From an uncultured Lachnoclostridium sp. (GTDB lineage: Bacteria; Bacillota; Clostridia; Lachnospirales; Lachnospiraceae): a DNA stretch of 8,576 nt. The notes below the pieces were generated by a model that ran no database searches, was not told the DNA's origin, and saw nothing but the letters and a program-made list of their open reading frames with translations. Made by a program: the position numbers and the translations under genes. This document shows, one piece after another, positions 1 through 6,732 of this stretch. The number at the start of each line of letters is the position of its first letter. Position 1 is the stretch's first letter. The DNA lies in the NCBI GenBank assembly GCA_958425285.1, contig CATZVV010000063.1:1-8576 (forward strand), given 5' to 3'.

Positions 1-1593
1 CTTTTCTGCATATAAAAACGGATCATTTCCACGTACAATGCCCCACTCCATTAATAAACACGCTGCCCCTGTAACAAAAGGTGCTGCCATTGAAGTTCCG
101 CTATACACACTGTAACCGCCTCCTACTGACGTGGAAAGAATATTTACACCCGGCGCTACTAAATCTGGCTTTTGTCCCCCTAAACTTGTGGGTCCCCGCC
201 CTGAAAAGGTGGCAAGTGTATCTGTTCTTCCATCATACGCACCCACAGAAATTACATTTAATGCCGTAGACGGAATTGTCAAAGTGATCACTTCCGAAGG
301 TACAAGAAAACCTGTATCCGGACCATACTGGCTTCCGGCAGGCATCCACATTTCATAATTCCCCTGAACTAACCTCTCTGGTTCAATAATAAACTTCCAT
401 ACACCACTCGTAACATATTGTTGGTTTGGTCCAGGTATCATCTCGAGATAAATTTCCTGCTGTACACTATAAGGAGATGGTTCACCAAAAAGCCACAGAA
501 GCTCTGTTCCATCCATTTCCTGCTGATAAACTCCGATGTTATCCTCGGACAGCACAATACGATGCCCGGACGGACTTACCAATGTAATAGTATAGATGTC
601 ACAATAACACTTCCAAATTTGTATACTCAAATTAGATATTGAATTTCCCACAGAGAACTCAACCATATGACCCTCTCCTATCTGAAGCCTGCCTGCCGCA
701 TGTCGGTTCTTGGCTCCCTCATTCCCAGTCGCAACGGCAATTACAGTACGGCCAATTCCTGCTGCATTGTCCAAATAAGTCTCCAATAATGAACCTCCGT
801 CATGGGAGCCATAATTATTGCCAAAGCTGATATTAATAGCAATCGGCTTCTGATATTGAATTCCCTTCCTTACACAATAATCCACACCTCGCATCAATTC
901 TGTTGTCCGCGGGAAACCAGTTGCAGACTGACCTTGCATTTTGACCACAATTAAATCTGCCCTAGGTGCAACTCCCCTATTAATTCCATTACTAGCCCGG
1001 CCATTTCCTGCTGCAATACCAAGCACATGAGTTCCATGTCCGGATACATCACGACTTGGTATAATGGCGGATTGCCCTACCGGGCTTTCCGTCTGTAAGG
1101 CCTCATTAATTTGTTCAGCCGTATATACCGTATCATTTTCCTGATCCCATAATTCCAAAATTCTAGTCGTTCCATCTTCATTTCTAAAATCCGGATGTGT
1201 ATAATCCACTCCACTATCAATACAAGCCACAATTGTCCCTGTACCGTCAAGTGAAAGCGGAGGATTTTGTACAGAAGGAACACAAGAAGCATATAAGCTC
1301 TCATACAATTCAAAATAAAGCTGTTTCGGTTTTTCTATATATTCCACTTCAGGTAAATCCGCAAGCCAGCCAATGCGTTCTTCCGTAATATAAACAATGG
1401 CATACCCTCCAAGCAATTCATAAACACGGAAACCAGCCTCTCGTATCATATCCAGATTTCCCGAATACTTAATAATCAACTCCCACAACCCCGACCTTTC
1501 ATCGTAGCCTACCCCCAAATCTGTTGTACGCTCGCGTTCATCCGGGGGAACTCCCAATGCCAGATTAAGTGTATTGTCCAGTTTCTGATCCAT
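1..1593 (-). CDS. S8 family (subtilisin-like) serine protease, Csp-like, C-terminus outside window
   Basis: Serine endopeptidase of the subtilase family; 531 codons are visible and the C-terminal end lies beyond the left edge. Residues 1-95 look like an inhibitory propeptide. The catalytic domain then shows Asp126 (ACIDSGVDYTHPDF), His186 (SGHGTHVLGIAAGNG), the oxyanion Asn291 (VATGNEG) and the nucleophile Ser501 (YSGTSMAAPFVTGAA), so the active site is complete. About 150 extra residues lie between Asn291 and Ser501 (roughly 300-450); clostridial Csp proteases carry a jelly-roll insertion in this part. There is no signal peptide or membrane segment, so a cytoplasmic or forespore protein is likely. 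I chose the ATG at 1593 over the in-frame ATG at 1605 because GGAG (1600-1603) lies 6 bases before it, and because the extended -10 at 1618-1626 would leave almost no leader for the upstream start. Csp proteases activate SleC during spore germination, but many Lachnospiraceae have several S8 paralogues of unknown role, so the substrate is not assigned. Confidence 0.93.
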   Translation of the reverse strand, partial: MDQKLDNTLNLALGVPPDERERTTDLGVGYDERSGLWELIIKYSGNLDMIREAGFRVYELLGGYAIVYITEERIGWLADLPEVEYIEKPKQLYFELYESLYASCVPSVQNPPLSLDGTGTIVACIDSGVDYTHPDFRNEDGTTRILELWDQENDTVYTAEQINEALQTESPVGQSAIIPSRDVSGHGTHVLGIAAGNGRASNGINRGVAPRADLIVVKMQGQSATGFPRTTELMRGVDYCVRKGIQYQKPIAINISFGNNYGSHDGGSLLETYLDNAAGIGRTVIAVATGNEGAKNRHAAGRLQIGEGHMVEFSVGNSISNLSIQIWKCYCDIYTITLVSPSGHRIVLSEDNIGVYQQEMDGTELLWLFGEPSPYSVQQEIYLEMIPGPNQQYVTSGVWKFIIEPERLVQGNYEMWMPAGSQYGPDTGFLVPSEVITLTIPSTALNVISVGAYDGRTDTLATFSGRGPTSLGGQKPDLVAPGVNILSTSVGGGYSVYSGTSMAAPFVTGAACLLMEWGIVRGNDPFLYAEK

Positions 1594-1617
1594 TCTGATC
1601 TCCATTCTGGAGTATTT

Positions 1618-1626
1618 ATTATATCA
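1618..1626 (-). promoter_or_regulatory. Extended -10 promoter of the S8 protease gene
   Basis: Reading the minus strand, TGATATAAT is a perfect TGn plus TATAAT extended -10 element. A TTGATT that could serve as -35 sits at 1644-1649, with a long 20-base spacer, so the extended -10 probably carries most of the activity. Predicted transcription start is near 1611, giving a leader of about 18 bases to the ATG at 1593. The protease can therefore be transcribed apart from the HAD gene upstream. Confidence 0.6.
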
Positions 1627-1669
1627 TATGCATTTTCAGAATAAATCAATCACAAGGGGCTGCACCTAA

Positions 1670-2485
1670 TTAAATTTTTCTGTTTTCCATAAGCCATCTG
1701 GCAACTGCATCTTCATTATTTCCGGCAATCACCCCCGTAGCTTCCTTCTTTAATCGTTTATCTGCATTCGAAACAGCATAACATTCATTAGAAATTTGAA
1801 ACATTGTGCAATCATTTATGGCATCCCCAAATGAAATAACCCGGTCGCACCCAAGAATCTGCTTTAACTGACAAACTGCATTCGCTTTCGAAGCTGAATG
1901 TGGCAAAATCTCAAGCCACTGTCTACCGCTATAAATATCTTTATCATAAATACAGTTATACTCATCCTTTAATTGCTGCCAGGCAGAATACAATTTTTCC
2001 TCTTCATCAATACAGGTAAGATAAAAAACCCTTCCCTCATATAACCTTTGCTCATCTGTCAACGGATTTTCCCGCACATCTCCCTTTCTACTATTCAAAA
2101 AAAGTTGCATTTGAGAATTAATCCTCTTCTTAAAAAAAGAAAATTTTTCTTTTCCTTGCAAAGAATAAACAATGGGAGAAATGTTGTAGGCATTCAAAAC
2201 ACCTTTAATCTGTTGGATTTGTTGTGTAGAAAAAATATTAGAAACCATTCGCATTCCAGTTTTCCGGTCAATGATAAAGGTTCCATTATATACAATCGCA
2301 GGCACATCTGCAATCAGACTGCCTGCAACCTTTTCTGCTGTAATAAAAGAACGGGCTGTGGCATATGAAAAAAGCATTCCCTGCTTTACCAGCCGATTGA
2401 TTACATTCTTTGTAAAGGACGTCATCTCCTGCCTTTCATTTAATAATGTCCCATCCAAGTCTGATACATAGAGTATTTTTTCCAT
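1670..2485 (-). CDS. Cof-type HAD-IIB family phosphatase
   Basis: Predicted 271-residue cytoplasmic phosphohydrolase of the haloacid dehalogenase superfamily, Cof/type IIB, which usually acts on sugar phosphates or small phosphorylated cofactors; the substrate cannot be read from sequence. Motif I is SDLDGTLLN (nucleophile Asp9, acid/base Asp11), motif II is ATARS (Thr43), motif III is Lys200 (SASKANAV), and motif IV is GDAINDCTMF (Asp221, Asp225, magnesium binding). The C2-type cap fills roughly residues 80-190. Length is normal for the family. An ATG nine codons upstream (2512) is in frame but has no ribosome site; the ATG at 2485 follows AGGAGG (2497-2502) by 11 bases, slightly long but clearly better. 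The gene is divergent from the kinase gene at 2673. It ends with TAA 76 bases before the protease start; I see no terminator between them, so some read-through into the protease is possible. Confidence 0.93.
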   Translation of the reverse strand: MEKILYVSDLDGTLLNERQEMTSFTKNVINRLVKQGMLFSYATARSFITAEKVAGSLIADVPAIVYNGTFIIDRKTGMRMVSNIFSTQQIQQIKGVLNAYNISPIVYSLQGKEKFSFFKKRINSQMQLFLNSRKGDVRENPLTDEQRLYEGRVFYLTCIDEEEKLYSAWQQLKDEYNCIYDKDIYSGRQWLEILPHSASKANAVCQLKQILGCDRVISFGDAINDCTMFQISNECYAVSNADKRLKKEATGVIAGNNEDAVARWLMENRKI

Positions 2486-2547
2486 AAACGTAATAACCTC
2501 CTTCCCATTCATTTCGAATCATAACATAAAAAGGGTGCTTTCTCAAC

Positions 2548-2580
2548 ATGATACCATATAGAATATTCCTCACTTGACAA
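2548..2580 (-). promoter_or_regulatory. Probable promoter of the HAD phosphatase gene
   Basis: On the minus strand a -35-like TTGTCA (2575-2580) is followed by TATGGT (2553-2558) at 16 bases, and by an extended -10 form, TGG plus TATCAT (2548-2556). Either would start transcription near 2541-2546 and leave a leader of about 60 bases to the ATG at 2485. The -35 shares its bases with the -35 of the opposite promoter. The -10 assignment is uncertain. Confidence 0.45.
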
Positions 2581-2603
2581 ATGTCTAACTTTGCCCCTAT
2601 AAT
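2574..2603 (+). promoter_or_regulatory. Sigma-70/SigA-type promoter of the shikimate-kinase-like gene
   Basis: A consensus TTGACA (2574-2579) and a consensus TATAAT (2598-2603) are separated by 18 bases. Transcription should start near 2610, leaving a leader of about 63 bases to the ATG at 2673. This is the best-matching two-box promoter in the window and suggests strong or constitutive expression unless a regulator binds over it. Confidence 0.75.
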
Positions 2604-2672
2604 CTTTTGTAAATCATTAAAAGGAAGGTAAACTTGAACTTTCTGATACGTTGAAAAAGGAGGAATCTGGAC

Positions 2673-3170
2673 ATGTTAAAAAATATTGTACTAATCGGTA
2701 TGCCTGGTGTCGGAAAAAGCACTATAGGGGTCGTATTAGCTAAAGTTCTTGGCTTTGAATTTTTGGATTCAGATTTATTAATCCAAAAATGGGAAAAACG
2801 ACGTCTGCCAGAAATTATTGAATCAGAAGGAATCCCTGGATTTATTGAAATCGAAAATCGAATCAACGCTTCTATTAATGTGGAAAACTTTATTATTGCA
2901 ACCGGTGGAAGTGCTGTCTATGGGAAAGAAGCTATGGAGCATTTTAAGCAGATCGGAACCATTGTTTATCTAAAGGTAAGTTATGAAACATTACAAAGCC
3001 GTCTGGGAGATTTAAAAAATCGGGGAGTTGTTATGAAAAATGGTCTCACACTTAGAGATTTGTATAAAGAAAGGTGTCCTCTCTACGAACAATATGCTGA
3101 TCTTGTCATAGATGAAGAACACCTCGATATACGCGCTACGGTAGAACAGATTGTAAGCCAATTAAATTAG
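2673..3170 (+). CDS. Shikimate-kinase-like P-loop small-molecule kinase with altered substrate site
   Basis: A 165-residue single-domain kinase with the shikimate kinase (AroK/AroL) fold and length. Seen in order: Walker A GMPGVGKST (9-17); the DxD pair at Asp32 and Asp34 (LDSD); the Gly78-Gly79 turn (ATGGS); Arg117 in the lid region; and Arg134 in LYKERCPLYE, equal to the conserved ERxPLY motif. The numbering follows Mycobacterium shikimate kinase closely. The arginine of the family motif FRxxE (Arg58), which contacts shikimate, is replaced: the motif reads GFIEIE, with Ile58. The third Gly of the usual GGG is Ser80, and the lid RP reads RG. ATP binding looks intact, but shikimate as substrate is doubtful; automatic annotation will probably still say shikimate kinase. 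No other aromatic-pathway gene is nearby. The start has GGAGG (2659-2663) 9 bases upstream. The gene ends with TAG, 45 bases from the stop of the convergent ABC gene. Confidence 0.9.
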   Translation: MLKNIVLIGMPGVGKSTIGVVLAKVLGFEFLDSDLLIQKWEKRRLPEIIESEGIPGFIEIENRINASINVENFIIATGGSAVYGKEAMEHFKQIGTIVYLKVSYETLQSRLGDLKNRGVVMKNGLTLRDLYKERCPLYEQYADLVIDEEHLDIRATVEQIVSQLN

Positions 3171-3215
3171 TACACTCATGGTCTCAAGTCCACCAGTGTT
3201 ACAAAATACTAGCTA

Positions 3216-4967
3216 CTAGCTTTCATTTGGGACAAACTGACTCTGGTACAGATTTGAGTAAAAACCTCCCTTCTCGAGTAATTCTTCATGTGTTCCCTGT
3301 TCTATAATGTGTCCCTCATTCATAACCAGAATAACATCTGCCTCCTGTATTGTTGAGAGACGATGAGCAACAATAAAACTGGTGCGGCCAGAGAGCATCT
3401 TTTCAAAGGCACGCTGGATTCGTATCTCTGTTCTCGTATCAATAGACGAAGTTGCTTCATCCAGAATCAGCATTGGCGGAAGTGAAAGCATCACTCTTGC
3501 AATACATAGAAGCTGTTTCTGCCCTGCCGATAAATTTCCTCCGGCTTCTGACAAAACAGTATCATAGCCATTTGGCAAACGCTTAATAAAGCTATGAGCA
3601 TGAGCAGACTTAGCTGCCTGTGTAATTTCCTCTCTGGTTGCTCCCGGTTTCCCATAAGCAATATTTTCTGCAACTGTTGCACTCTTAAGCCATGTCTCCT
3701 GCAACACCATACCATATGAATTTCTCAGACTGCTTCTAGTAATGTTTTTAATTGGAATACCACTTACACATATTTCACCTTGATTTACATCATAAAACCT
3801 CATTAAGAGGTTAATAATCGTTGTTTTTCCACACCCGGTAGGACCAACAATTGCCACACGCTGCCCAGATTGAACTGCCAGATTCAAACCTTCAATTAAA
3901 TGTTTTTCTTTATCGTATGAAAAAGAAACATGAGATAAAGAAACTCTCCCATCTGTATTACCTTCATTCAAAACAATCGCATCTTGTCGTTCTTCTGCTT
4001 CAGGCTCTGTATCAATTAATTCAAATACTCGTCCCGCAGATGCAATTGCATTTTGTAATTCTGTAACAACGCCTGATATTTCATTAAATGGTTTTGTATA
4101 CTGATTGGCATATGACAAAAAGCAAGACAGCTGACCAACTGTAATCAACCCTCTCATTGCCATAATAGCACCCAAAATTCCGACTCCTGCATAAACAAGT
4201 CCATTTACAAATCGCGTTGTAGGATTCGTAATGGAAGAAAAGAAGATTGCCTTCAAACTGCATCCCTTTAACTCCTCATTTACCTTTCGGAAACGATCCT
4301 CCGACCTTTCTTCATAAGAAAATGCCTTTACAATTTTTTGATTTCCAACCAGCTCATTATCAAGAGAAGTCATCTCTCCCCTTGTTTCCGACTGAAGCTT
4401 AAACATACGGTATGTCCGTTTTGCTACAAATCCAGCTACAAAAAGAGATAGCGGAGTAATAACAACTACAAGAATAGTAATTGAAAAATTGATTGCCAAC
4501 ATAAAAATCAATGTTCCAATAATCGTAATGACACCAGTAAAAAATTGCGAAAAGCCCATTAGAAGTCCATCTGCAAATTGATCCACATCATTAATAATCC
4601 GGCTTATTAGTTCCCCATGCGGTTTACTATCAATGACACGAATCGGCATCTGTTCCAGCTTTGCAAATGCCTGCATACGAATGTCTCTGACCGTATGATA
4701 CGTAATTCTATTATTACAAATCGACATCGCCCATTGCGCAACTGCAGTCAGTAATACAATAACCGCAATTTTTACTATACAGTACAGAAGGCTCCCGAAG
4801 TCCACCTTTCCGGGCGAAACCACATAATCTATCCCTTTGCCGATCAAAATTGGTACATATAAGGTAAGAGCTACCGTAACTGTCGCAAAAATCAAAGATA
4901 AAATCAGGTATCCTTTATATACAGAAACCACTTCTAAAATTCTCTTTCTAACCTCTTTACTTCCCAT
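3216..4967 (-). CDS. ABC exporter half-transporter, catalytically canonical subunit of a heterodimeric pair
   Basis: A 583-residue membrane-bound ATP-dependent exporter subunit: six-helix type I export domain (about 15-315), then the nucleotide-binding domain (about 340-575). The ATPase motifs are complete: Walker A GPTGCGKT (375-382), Q-loop Gln423, Walker B LILDE with catalytic Glu504, and switch His535 (VAHRLS). The signature reads LSAGQ (479-483) rather than LSGGQ, as expected for the subunit that supplies the altered signature in asymmetric heterodimers of the BmrCD/LmrCD/TM287-288 kind. Substrate is unknown; multidrug or lipid-like compounds are typical of the class. An ATG at 5024 is in frame, but the ATG at 4967 has GAGG (4977-4980) 9 bases upstream and gives the normal length. 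It overlaps the stop of the preceding gene by 11 bases, so translation is probably coupled to that gene, which is broken. The protein itself shows no lesion. Confidence 0.93.
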   Translation of the reverse strand: MGSKEVRKRILEVVSVYKGYLILSLIFATVTVALTLYVPILIGKGIDYVVSPGKVDFGSLLYCIVKIAVIVLLTAVAQWAMSICNNRITYHTVRDIRMQAFAKLEQMPIRVIDSKPHGELISRIINDVDQFADGLLMGFSQFFTGVITIIGTLIFMLAINFSITILVVVITPLSLFVAGFVAKRTYRMFKLQSETRGEMTSLDNELVGNQKIVKAFSYEERSEDRFRKVNEELKGCSLKAIFFSSITNPTTRFVNGLVYAGVGILGAIMAMRGLITVGQLSCFLSYANQYTKPFNEISGVVTELQNAIASAGRVFELIDTEPEAEERQDAIVLNEGNTDGRVSLSHVSFSYDKEKHLIEGLNLAVQSGQRVAIVGPTGCGKTTIINLLMRFYDVNQGEICVSGIPIKNITRSSLRNSYGMVLQETWLKSATVAENIAYGKPGATREEITQAAKSAHAHSFIKRLPNGYDTVLSEAGGNLSAGQKQLLCIARVMLSLPPMLILDEATSSIDTRTEIRIQRAFEKMLSGRTSFIVAHRLSTIQEADVILVMNEGHIIEQGTHEELLEKGGFYSNLYQSQFVPNES

Positions 4968-6663
4968 TGTCTGCCACCTCACTTTTTTTCCACTGTGAAA
5001 GACAAATTTCCTCATATACCGCACAATTTTCCATCAACTGTTCATGAGTCCCAGTTCCAACAATTTCACCATCATCCAAAACAATAATCTGATTCGCATT
5101 TTTGATAGCAGATGCCCGCTGAGAAACGAAAAACACCGTCATTCCCGAAGTATCCTTACCGATAGCACGCCCCAAAGCTGCATCTGTTGCAAAGTCCAAA
5201 GCCGAAGCACTATCATCTAAAATCAAAATTTCAGGTTCTGAAACAAGTGCTCTGGCAATTGTTAATCTTTGTTTTTGCCCGCCAGATAGATTTTTTCATC
5301 CCTGTGTAATAAGAAAATCTAGCCACTCTCCCTTCTGTTCTACAAAATTGATTGCCTGAGCTGTCTTTAATGCCGCATAAATCTGTTCATCCGTTGCTTC
5401 TTCATTCCCCCACTTCATATTATCTCTAAGCGTTCCCAAAAACAAGACTGCCTGCTGGGGAACAATACTAATCTTGTGACTAAATACCTCCCGGGTTCCC
5501 CCAGTCACATTATAAAACCCGGCAATCAAGTGAACAAGAGTACTTTTTCCCGAGCCGGTACCACCGATGATTCCAACGGTTTCCCCCCGCCTCACTTGCA
5601 GATTGATTTTTGACAAAGCATTTTCTCTAGAACCATTATAAGTAAAATCTACATTTTTCAACTGCACCATCATTTCAGGTGAATCGGAAGCCTTTCGTTT
5701 TGTCTCTCCTTCAGTTACCGTCGGCTGTATTTCAAACACTTCATTAACACGCGCTGCTGTAGCAACACCTTTCATAAAATTAATAATTAAATTGGCAAAG
5801 GCAACAAGCGCAATCAAAATCTGCGTCATATAATTCACAAGAGCGATTAATTCTCCCTGTGTAATCCCACCCGCATTTACTGTTTTTCCTCCAAACCAAA
5901 GGACAATAATAATCGCCACATTCACAATAATATATGTGAAGGGATTTAAAAGTGCAGAAATCTTTCCCACAAACAACTGAAGTCCTTTTAATCTTTCATT
6001 CTGTTCCTTAAATTGGGCTTCTTCCTCCGCCTGCTTTGAAAAAGCTCGGACAACACGCACACCCGTTAGATTTTCACGTGTTGTAAGCATAACCCGTTCC
6101 AATTCTCTTTGAACCTTTTTATAAAGTGGAATGCTATAGCCCATAATTCCAAATATAACGAGGGAAAGTGCCGGAACAAGAACAACAAAAATAAAGGCCA
6201 ATTTGACATCAATCGTGAATGCCATAATAACTGCTCCAATTACAATAAACGGGGAGCGCAAAAACAATCTAAGTGCCAAATTTACTGCCGTCTGCGTTTG
6301 ATTAATATCATTGGTAATCCGGGTTACAAGGGCAGAGGTTCCTATCGTATCCAATTCCTGATAAGAGAACTGATTAATATGTTTATACATGTCATTACGT
6401 AGTTCCGTTCCAAAACCAACCGCTGCCTTTGCCGCAAAATACTGTGCTGTCAGTGAGCAGGTCAATCCAAGAATTCCAAGCAAAACAAGGATTCCTCCCA
6501 TTTTCAGAATATAGGAAACATCTTTGTTGTAAATACCAATATCTACAATCTTTGCCATCACAATTGGTACAAAAAGTTCAAAAATTGCCTCTGTCATTTT
6601 AAAAAGAGGTCCCAGAATACTTTCTTTTTTATAATGCCGCAAATAACGCAATAGCTTTCTCAT
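4957..6663 (-). pseudogene. Broken ABC exporter half-transporter (degenerate-site subunit): in-frame TGA plus a 12-residue deletion
   Basis: First gene of the exporter pair. Codons 1-455 read from the ATG at 6663 (AAAGG 6 bases upstream) through the export domain (about 15-315), Walker A GGTGSGKST (367-375) and the Q-loop (VPQQ), then stop at TGA 5296-5298. The same frame continues without another stop to TAA at 4957-4959 for 112 more codons, holding NLSGGQ (458-463), Walker B ILILDDS with Asp484 in place of the catalytic Glu, and Gln515 (VSQRAS) in place of the switch His. The full reading would be 568 codons including the stop. TGA replaces the glycine normally preceding KNLSGGQ, consistent with one GGA to TGA change. 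Separately, Walker A Lys to Q-loop Gln spans 30 residues here against 42 in the partner gene, so about 12 residues are missing. The natural product would be a membrane protein with half an ATPase domain, or nothing stable. Asp/Gln at the catalytic positions is normal for this subunit class and is not a lesion. Confidence 0.88.
5296..5298 (-). other. Premature in-frame TGA in the ABC exporter gene
   Basis: Minus-strand codons run CAG GGA TGA AAA AAT CTA TCT, read as Gln-Gly-stop-Lys-Asn-Leu-Ser. Coding continues in the same frame on both sides, so this is a nonsense substitution rather than a frameshift, although A6 follows directly. Family members usually have Gly-Gly-Lys-Asn-Leu-Ser-Gly-Gly-Gln here. 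Confidence 0.9.
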
Positions 6664-6684
6664 AATTAACCTTTCACCTCAAAC

Positions 6685-6718
6685 AAGACAGAATCCGACC
6701 TAAGCAGAATTCTGTCTT
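6685..6718 (-). terminator. Hairpin after thiC: possible weak terminator or operator before the ABC pair
   Basis: A perfect 10-base inverted repeat (AAGACAGAAT at 6685-6694, ATTCTGTCTT at 6709-6718) encloses 14 bases. Read on the minus strand it lies 15 bases after the thiC stop and is followed by GTTTG, a poor U-tract, so termination may be partial. It also sits 22 bases before the start of the broken ABC gene, where a dimeric repressor could bind. I see no convincing -35/-10 pair in this 69-base gap, so the ABC pair may depend partly on read-through from thiC. Confidence 0.45.
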
Positions 6719-6732
6719 CGTAAGAGTCTGTT

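Noticed and set aside
2048..2368. Plus-strand open frame of 106 codons inside the HAD gene
   Set aside because: It is the antisense shadow of a gene with all four HAD motifs; its own product has no recognisable domain and it lacks a ribosome site.
2525..2540. Shared motif ATAAAAAGGGTGCTT here and ATAAAAAGAGTGCTT near 8345
   Set aside because: A 15-base match with one mismatch is expected by chance a few times in an AT-rich window of this size, and the two copies sit differently relative to their promoters.
2635..2655. Tiny TTG-started leader ORF ahead of the kinase gene, preceded by GGAAGG
   Set aside because: It is only six codons long with no regulatory codon run or attenuator hairpin, so chance is the simpler reading.
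3172..3199. Imperfect hairpin (ACACT...AGTGT) between the convergent kinase and ABC genes
   Set aside because: The stem is interrupted by a 2x2 internal loop and no T-run follows on either strand, so it cannot be called an intrinsic terminator.
5296..5298. TGA as a recoded codon (selenocysteine, or TGA read as Gly or Trp)
   Set aside because: It is the only internal TGA found in about 3,000 codons of the window, the site is normally glycine rather than cysteine or a redox residue, and Trp is encoded by TGG throughout. None of the visible genes ends in TGA, but with so few stops that proves nothing. A second lesion in the same gene fits decay better.
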